64,000 nucleotides of DNA from Prochlorococcus_E sp000760215 (lineage in GTDB: Bacteria; Cyanobacteriota; Cyanobacteriia; PCC-6307; Cyanobiaceae). The stretch lies in assembly GCF_047303175.1 (NCBI RefSeq), contig NZ_CP138945.1; one strand, 5' to 3'. The notes under the pieces were generated by a model, which worked only from the letters and a program-made list of their open reading frames with translations, made no database searches and was not told where the DNA came from. Both the position numbers and the translations under genes were made by a program. Shown here in pieces: positions 59,302 through 64,000 of the stretch. Numbering within the stretch: the stretch's first letter is position 1; each line of letters begins with the position of its first letter.

Positions 59302-60711
59302 TTAAAGTGGGTTTTTGGTTTGGGAGTTAAATAATTTTTCCGTGGATTTATTAACTTTATCAGCACAAAGTTTTCCACTCAGTACAGCTCCTTCCATAGA
59401 TGCAAGATATCGTTGCATGGTGTAATCACCTGAAAGGAAGAAATTGCTAATAGGAGTTTCTTGATTTGGCCTAAGTTTTTGACAGCCAGGTGTAGATTTA
59501 TAGACAGACAGTGGTGTTTTGACAACTTTGTACTTTCTTAACCCAGTCTTATTTTCACCAGTGAAATGTATAGGGAAGAGTTTTTTTAATTCATTCATAG
59601 TGGCTTCAATTATATCTTCATCACTTTTATGTATCCAATCTTTAGCAGGTGCAAAAACAAGCTCTAACATTGATCTATGGGGATCTTCATATTCTTTACA
59701 AGTTATACTCATATCAGCATATACACTTAACAAAGATGAGCGACTAAATAGTAAATGATCAATATCCGTAAGTTTTTTATCAAACCAAAGATGAATATTT
59801 ATTACTGGCACTCCTCTTAGACCTTCTAATTTACTAAATGAATCTATTGATTTCCAAGCTTCAGGTATAAGAAGCTTGAATAAATCTACTGGCAAAGCAC
59901 TTACATAAGCATCGGCAAAAAATTCTTCCGTAATACCTTCTTTTGTTTTATTTATGCTAAAACTTTTTACACTTGAGTCATCATTAAGATTGATACTTCT
60001 TAAAGCACTATTCATATAAATCTCACCACCTAGTGATTTAATATGATCAACAATTGGTTGGCATAATCTTTCTGGCGGTGCTCCATCAAGAAATGCCATT
60101 TTAGATCCATTTTTTTCTTGTAAAAATCTATTTAAAGCAGTTAGTAATACAGTTGAAGAAATCTCGTCAGGGTTTATAAAATTGAGTGCTTTGCTCATAG
60201 CAATAAATACTTCTTTATTAACTCTCTCTGGAATATTGCGAGAACGTAGCCATTCACTCCAAGACATTGAGTCACATTCTTCAACATACTCTTGCCCACG
60301 AAGCATGGCTGGGATCAGTCCCAAGCCAAACGAGACTTTTTCTGAAATGGTGAGCATGTCATTATTTTTTAATATTGCTGCAATTCCATTTATTGGCGCA
60401 GGCAGATCAGGGAAATCAAAACGACTATATGTTCCTGGCTCTTCAGGTTGATTGAAAATCATTGAATGACTTTTCCATTGAAGTCTGTCTTCAATTCCTA
60501 ATTCTTTAAAAAGTTGAAGCATGTTTGGATATGCACCAAAGAAAATATGAAGACCTGTTTCATACCAGTCTCCTTCTTCATCTTTCCAGGCGGCTATTTT
60601 GCCCCCAAGTACATCGCGAGCTTCAAAAATAATCGGTGTGTGCCCTTGGTCAGCCAAGTATTTTGCACATGAAAGTCCTGCTAGACCAGCTCCAGCAATG
60701 GCAACACGCAT
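59302..60711 (-). CDS. crtP: Phytoene desaturase (plant type)
   Basis: CrtP (PDS) introduces two double bonds into phytoene to give 9,15,9'-tri-cis-zeta-carotene. The 469-residue flavoprotein opens with VAIAGAGLAGLSCAKYLADQ and IIFEARDVLGGKIAAWKD, the FAD-binding signature. The C-terminal FAD segment FFLSGDYTMQRYLASMEGAVLSG also fits. The product needs isomerisation before CrtQ; a Z-ISO-like gene lies at 62.9 kb. It is divergent from ndhM. Confidence 0.95.
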   Translation of the reverse strand: MRVAIAGAGLAGLSCAKYLADQGHTPIIFEARDVLGGKIAAWKDEEGDWYETGLHIFFGAYPNMLQLFKELGIEDRLQWKSHSMIFNQPEEPGTYSRFDFPDLPAPINGIAAILKNNDMLTISEKVSFGLGLIPAMLRGQEYVEECDSMSWSEWLRSRNIPERVNKEVFIAMSKALNFINPDEISSTVLLTALNRFLQEKNGSKMAFLDGAPPERLCQPIVDHIKSLGGEIYMNSALRSINLNDDSSVKSFSINKTKEGITEEFFADAYVSALPVDLFKLLIPEAWKSIDSFSKLEGLRGVPVINIHLWFDKKLTDIDHLLFSRSSLLSVYADMSITCKEYEDPHRSMLELVFAPAKDWIHKSDEDIIEATMNELKKLFPIHFTGENKTGLRKYKVVKTPLSVYKSTPGCQKLRPNQETPISNFFLSGDYTMQRYLASMEGAVLSGKLCADKVNKSTEKLFNSQTKNPL

Positions 60712-60803
60712 GCTTTTTTTTTAGATTGATTGCAACTGTAGTGAGAAAAGGGCCCTAAAATTTCTATATATTGTTTATTTTCAATTTTTTTAGGTGTTTC
60801 TTT

Positions 60804-61151
60804 ATGTCCAATCCTCTCCTTAAATGCACCACAAGGCATGTTCGGATTTTCACAGCTATTCAGGAGCAAAATAATTTAATTGAAGATGACTCTCATTTGA
60901 CACTTGATATAGACCCTGACAATGAGTTCCTTTGGTGTCAGGAATCCATAGAGAAAGTAAGAACTCGATTTAGTGAATTGGTTGCTGCTCAAGCTAATAA
61001 GGAATTAAGCGATTATTCTCTTAGAAAGATTGGTACTGACCTTGAGTCGTATATGCGAAAAATGCTTCAAGCAGGAGAGCTAACTTACAACCCAGAATGT
61101 CGAGTACTAAATTATTCAATGGGACTACCTAGAACCCCAGATTTATTGTGA
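60804..61151 (+). CDS. ndhM: NAD(P)H-quinone oxidoreductase subunit M
   Basis: NdhM is a cyanobacterial and plastid NDH-1 subunit at the peripheral arm. The 115-residue protein contains KCTTRHVRIFTAIQEQNNLI, LTLDIDPDNEFLW, YSLRKIGTDLESYMRKML and the ending YSMGLPRTPDLL, all conserved. I choose the ATG at 60804 over one at 60771 because MSNPLLKCTTRH fits the family. The stop overlaps the GTG start of the next gene. Confidence 0.95.
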   Translation: MSNPLLKCTTRHVRIFTAIQEQNNLIEDDSHLTLDIDPDNEFLWCQESIEKVRTRFSELVAAQANKELSDYSLRKIGTDLESYMRKMLQAGELTYNPECRVLNYSMGLPRTPDLL

Positions 61152-61795
61152 GTAGACCACCATATAGATCGTCTAGGAGATTGGGTTCTTCTAGATCCTC
61201 AAGGAATACTGATCCAAGACTCGGTCCTAATAGAGGTCGTTCCAAAAGAAATGGCTCTCAAGATTTTGATGGAAGAGGATCTATAAAACCATCGAGTGGA
61301 GAGAGTGGAATCAATATGAATACAGGTACTATTGCTGTTCTTGCAGGTGTACTGGTTTTAGGTGTTGGAATTGGTAGTGCTATTACAAGCACTACTCAAG
61401 GTGGTTCAGGCAATATTGCTAGTCAGCAGCAATTGGATATGGCTGTCCCAGATCCTGAATTTTGTAGACAGTGGGGTGCCAGTGCTTTTGTAATTGATAT
61501 AGAGATGTATACAACACTGAATCCTTCAACTAGCTTTGTAACACAACCAGCATTACAGCCTGGTTGTGTTATCAGGAGAGAGAACTGGTCTCTTTTGCAA
61601 AAGCAAGGAGCAATTACTAATGAGGATGTTCGAGAATGTAAGCAACGTATGAATACCTTTGCTTATATTGGTTCTATTAGAGATAAACCAATAGTCAGAT
61701 GTGTTTATCAGGCTGATGTGAATGATAATAAATTTATTATTAAAGGTGTTGAAGAAGAAGGAATTCGTGTAAATCAGGAGGCCATCCAATTCTAA
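61148..61795 (+). CDS. DUF3172 family membrane-anchored protein
   Basis: The 215-residue protein has a basic, Ser/Arg-rich N-terminal tail (about 55 residues), one membrane span (TIAVLAGVLVLGVGIGSAI), and a C-terminal domain with FCRQWGASAFVIDIEMYTTLNPS, QPGCVIRRENWSLLQKQG and CKQRMNTFAYIG. The last matches the cyanobacterial DUF3172 pattern. The function is unknown. The GTG start at 61148 overlaps the ndhM stop, so translation is coupled. Confidence 0.85.
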   Translation: MSRPPYRSSRRLGSSRSSRNTDPRLGPNRGRSKRNGSQDFDGRGSIKPSSGESGINMNTGTIAVLAGVLVLGVGIGSAITSTTQGGSGNIASQQQLDMAVPDPEFCRQWGASAFVIDIEMYTTLNPSTSFVTQPALQPGCVIRRENWSLLQKQGAITNEDVRECKQRMNTFAYIGSIRDKPIVRCVYQADVNDNKFIIKGVEEEGIRVNQEAIQF

Positions 61796-61804
61796 TAGTT
61801 CTTG

Positions 61805-62761
61805 TTATTTGTTATTAAGCTTTTTTTTAATAGGGCTATTCTCACTTGCAAAAATTGGGAGCACTTCGTTGGTAAAAGCTTTGGCAGCTCTTGATGTATA
61901 TCGCATTGGATTACTAATTAATTTCAATTCTCGTTTCACTTCTAGATCTACAACTTTTGGTTTATGTAGTGTTCCTGCTAAAAGATCTCTTTCAATAGAA
62001 ACTACAGGTAGAAAAGCTGCCCCAAGACCTGATTGGACTGCATTCTTAATTGCTTCTAGAGAATTTAATTCCATTTCTATTCGTAAACGTTGTACATCTA
62101 ATCCAGAAGTTTTTAATAATTGATCAACAACCTTTCTGGTAGTGGACTGAGAATCGAGTGTAACAAAACCTAGCCTATACAAGTCTTCTTTAGTTAGTTC
62201 TTTTCTCCTTGAGAAGGGGTGTTTTTGTGAAAGGATTAAGGCTAATTCATCATTTGCATAGGGAACTATTTCTAATATTTCATTTAGCTCGGAGGGTAGT
62301 TGACCTCCAATAATTGCGAGGTCAATTTGTCCATTAGCTACACTCCAACCAGTACGTCTGGTGCTATGTACTTGAAGCTGAACAGATACATCAGGAAATT
62401 TTTGCCTGAATAAACCAATCATACGAGGCATTAGGTATGTTCCGGTTGTTTGACTAGCTCCAATTACTAAAGAACCACCTTTTAAATTATGTAAATCTTC
62501 AATCGCACCACATGCTTCATCACATTGGTTAAGTATTCTTTCGCAATATTCCAGTAATAGTTTTCCTCCTTTGGTTAATTGGGCCTTTCTTCCTCCTCTA
62601 TCAAATATTGTCAATTCCAATTGCTTTTCTAAGTTTTGAATTTGGAGACTTACAGCAGGCTGTGTCACATAAAGACTCTCAGCAGCTTTCTTGAAACTCC
62701 CCTCATCGGCTATTGCCTTGAGAATACGCAGTTGATCTAGAGTGAAAGGCAGTTCGGCCAT
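61805..62761 (-). CDS. rbcR: LysR-type regulator RbcR (Ycf30-like)
   Basis: The 318-residue LysR-type transcription factor has a helix-turn-helix near residues 15-40 (GSFKKAAESLYVTQPAVSLQIQNLEK) and a C-terminal effector domain with GSLVIGASQTTGTYLMPRMIG. It matches RbcR/Ycf30, which controls RuBisCO and carbon-fixation genes, and resembles NdhR and CmpR. It sits beside NDH-1 genes (ndhM, ndhF), consistent with carbon-related control. The assignment to RbcR rather than NdhR is by similarity and context. Confidence 0.85.
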   Translation of the reverse strand: MAELPFTLDQLRILKAIADEGSFKKAAESLYVTQPAVSLQIQNLEKQLELTIFDRGGRKAQLTKGGKLLLEYCERILNQCDEACGAIEDLHNLKGGSLVIGASQTTGTYLMPRMIGLFRQKFPDVSVQLQVHSTRRTGWSVANGQIDLAIIGGQLPSELNEILEIVPYANDELALILSQKHPFSRRKELTKEDLYRLGFVTLDSQSTTRKVVDQLLKTSGLDVQRLRIEMELNSLEAIKNAVQSGLGAAFLPVVSIERDLLAGTLHKPKVVDLEVKRELKLISNPMRYTSRAAKAFTNEVLPIFASENSPIKKKLNNK

Positions 62762-62859
62762 AGCGGCTGCTATAAAGGAGAGCTAAACAGACTTGTACTT
62801 GGGAACTCTATCTAAGTTCCGCTGAATCTAACAATTCCTCGAGAAAACTTCTGCCACAA

Positions 62860-63597
62860 ATGTTTCCAGAAGCCATTCATCACAGTAGCCTAGTAATGAT
62901 TGGGTTATTGTTTGTATTTGCAGTAATTCACAGCGGTGGGGCTGCATTAAGAGTTCATGCTGAAAAGGTTATTGGAGCTAGGGCTTGGAGAGTCGTTTTT
63001 GCAAGCGCAAGCATACCTTCTGCATCTCTATTGATTCTTTATTTTTTAGCTCATAGATATGATGGAGCTCGCCTTTGGAACGTACAAGGTATACCAGGGG
63101 TTGTTCCTTTTGTTTGGATCACAACAGCTATAAGCTTTTTATTTTTATATCCTGCAACTTATAACCTCTTAGAAATCCCTGCATTGGTAAAACCTCAAGT
63201 CAGGCTTTATGCGCAGGGAATTATTCGAGTCAGTAGGCATCCTCAAGCAATTGGTCAAGTGCTTTGGTGTTTTGCTCATGGTCTTTGGATTGGTAGTAGC
63301 TTTATGCTTGTAACATCATTAGGACTCATTGCACACCATGCTTTTGCTGTTTGGCATGGAGATAGGCGATTGGAGGCGAAATTTGGGAAGGATTTTCAAG
63401 AACTCAAAAGAAATACATCAGTAATTCCATTTATTGCAGTACTTGATGGGCGTCAAAAATTGCAATTCAATGAATTCATTCGCCCCTCTCAGTTGGGCAT
63501 ATTGATTGCAATAGCTGCCTTGTGGTGGTCACACCGGTTTATTTCAGTTGGCACACAAATGTTTTTATCTTCCAAGTTATCAGAACTGTTTGCATGA
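62860..63597 (+). CDS. NnrU-domain membrane protein, Z-ISO-like (15-cis-zeta-carotene isomerase candidate)
   Basis: The 245-residue protein has about six membrane helices (VMIGLLFVFAVIHSGGAAL; PFVWITTAISFLFLYPATYN) and the NnrU pattern RVSRHPQAIGQVLWCFAHGLWIG followed by HHAFAVWHGDRRLEAKFG. Plant Z-ISO belongs to the same fold and uses a heme to isomerise the 15-cis bond of zeta-carotene. The window also has crtP and crtQ, which act just before and after that step. The isomerase role is inferred from family and context. Confidence 0.8.
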   Translation: MFPEAIHHSSLVMIGLLFVFAVIHSGGAALRVHAEKVIGARAWRVVFASASIPSASLLILYFLAHRYDGARLWNVQGIPGVVPFVWITTAISFLFLYPATYNLLEIPALVKPQVRLYAQGIIRVSRHPQAIGQVLWCFAHGLWIGSSFMLVTSLGLIAHHAFAVWHGDRRLEAKFGKDFQELKRNTSVIPFIAVLDGRQKLQFNEFIRPSQLGILIAIAALWWSHRFISVGTQMFLSSKLSELFA

Positions 63598-63631
63598 AGT
63601 GCCTACACTCACAAACATATGAAAAGACAGA

Positions 63632-64000
63632 ATGCTATCTACAGCTGAAATTGCTTGGTTAATTCCATTGCTTCCTCTTGTCGGTGCAATTGCATCTGGC
63701 TTGGGATTAATTGGTTTCAATCAGGCTATGAACCGATTAAAAAAACCGGTCGCAATTACTTTGCTTACATGTGTTGGTTCTTCTGCTGTATTAAGTTATG
63801 CCGTTCTTTTAGAACAAATCATAAGCCCACATTCAGTGGAGCATTTATTTGTTTGGGCTAGCGCGGGAGACTTTACCCTCCCAATGGGTTATGTAGTGGA
63901 TCCCTTAGGTGCGGTAATGCTTGCTTTAGTTACAACTATTGCTCTTTTGGTGATGGTATATTCCCATGGCTATATGTCTCACGATAAAGGGTATGTCAGG
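63632..64000 (+). CDS. ndhF: NAD(P)H-quinone oxidoreductase chain 5 (start only, cut by window edge)
   Basis: The first 123 codons encode the N-terminal helices of NdhF (NDH-1 chain 5): AWLIPLLPLVGAIASGLGL, VAITLLTCVGSSAVLSYAVL, and DPLGAVMLALVTTIALLVMVYSHGYM before the window ends. NdhF is a proton-pumping subunit of the thylakoid NDH-1 complex. The ATG is at 63632. It follows the Z-ISO-like gene by 34 bases. Another ndhF-type paralogue (for CO2 uptake) cannot be excluded from the start alone, but this one fits ndhF1. Confidence 0.92.
   Translation, partial: MLSTAEIAWLIPLLPLVGAIASGLGLIGFNQAMNRLKKPVAITLLTCVGSSAVLSYAVLLEQIISPHSVEHLFVWASAGDFTLPMGYVVDPLGAVMLALVTTIALLVMVYSHGYMSHDKGYVR

Noticed and set aside
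1..64000. CRISPR arrays, insertion sequences, integrase or attachment sites, rRNA genes
   Set aside because: I found no spaced direct repeats, transposase or integrase motifs, tRNA-linked integration or rRNA sequence.

Overview
The window looks like core chromosome of a small-genome marine cyanobacterium, most likely a low-light Prochlorococcus. This is inferred from gene content, not from a search. The DNA is AT-rich, the genes are tightly packed on both strands, and many are cyanobacterial or plastid hallmarks: ycf3, ycf33 (DUF751), ycf34, petL, ndhO, ndhM, ndhF, a CRR7-like gene, an HLIP gene, crtB/crtP/crtQ, rpaA, rpaB, rbcR, and DUF2973, DUF3120, DUF3172 and DUF4346 proteins. I see no phage, transposon, CRISPR array or restriction locus.

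Layout. 1-9 kb: a phosphopantetheinyl transferase cut by the window edge, peroxiredoxin Q, coaX, cysH, a type II NADH dehydrogenase, then a same-strand run of an SLC13-type carrier, KtrB, KtrA and AnmK. 9-10 kb: a small accessory-looking patch with a ribbon-helix-helix regulator, dyad-rich upstream DNA, a hypothetical gene, a Nif11-like protein and a 53-residue membrane protein. 10-16 kb: ABC-F ATPase, HtrA protease, DUF2973, HLIP, xseA-xseB. 16-21 kb (minus strand): YihY-type membrane protein, inositol-phosphatase family enzyme, TolC-like protein, DUF512 radical-SAM protein. 21-31 kb: DUF3120, nadB, VKOR-thioredoxin fusion, rimO with an abnormal 5' end, petL, DUF4346, a small zinc ribbon, COG3146, RibD_C, a double-domain PTPS/QueD protein, aroK, CRR7-like. 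31-43 kb: GST, ycf33, rbfA, nagZ, hemD, SRPBCC, crtQ, SufA/HesB type, TPR, LpxB-related, SDR epimerase, ndhO, J-domain protein, cysK, UPF0367, ECF-like ATPase, tRNA-Asn. 43-55 kb: rpaA, holB-tmk-copper ATPase, ycf3, radA, rpaB, then plsX-fabH-fabD-plsC. 55-64 kb: a decayed DUF218 (YdcF-like) pseudogene, tsaB, ycf34, cca, an RRM protein, crtB-crtP, ndhM, DUF3172, rbcR, an NnrU/Z-ISO homologue and the start of ndhF.

Several genes fit together. PlsX, FabH, FabD and PlsC initiate and use fatty acids, and the PPTase at the left edge would activate acyl carrier protein. CrtB, CrtP, the Z-ISO-like protein and CrtQ cover phytoene to the lycopene precursor. NdhO, NdhM, NdhF and the CRR7-like protein belong to the photosynthetic NDH-1 complex, and RbcR is the classic carbon-fixation/NDH regulator. 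The tRNA-Asn gene does not encode CCA, which the cca product would add. RpaA (clock output) and RpaB (light stress) lie within 8 kb of each other.

I did not find a convincing new multi-gene system. The observations most worth a second look are: the rimO 5' end, which has no ATG, GTG or TTG in frame ahead of its first cluster cysteine; the DUF218 pseudogene; the double PTPS protein whose first domain has lost a catalytic His; CoaX lacking the first catalytic Asp; a Nif11-like leader-type protein ending in Gly-Gly-Leu with no core peptide; and the dyads upstream of the RHH gene.
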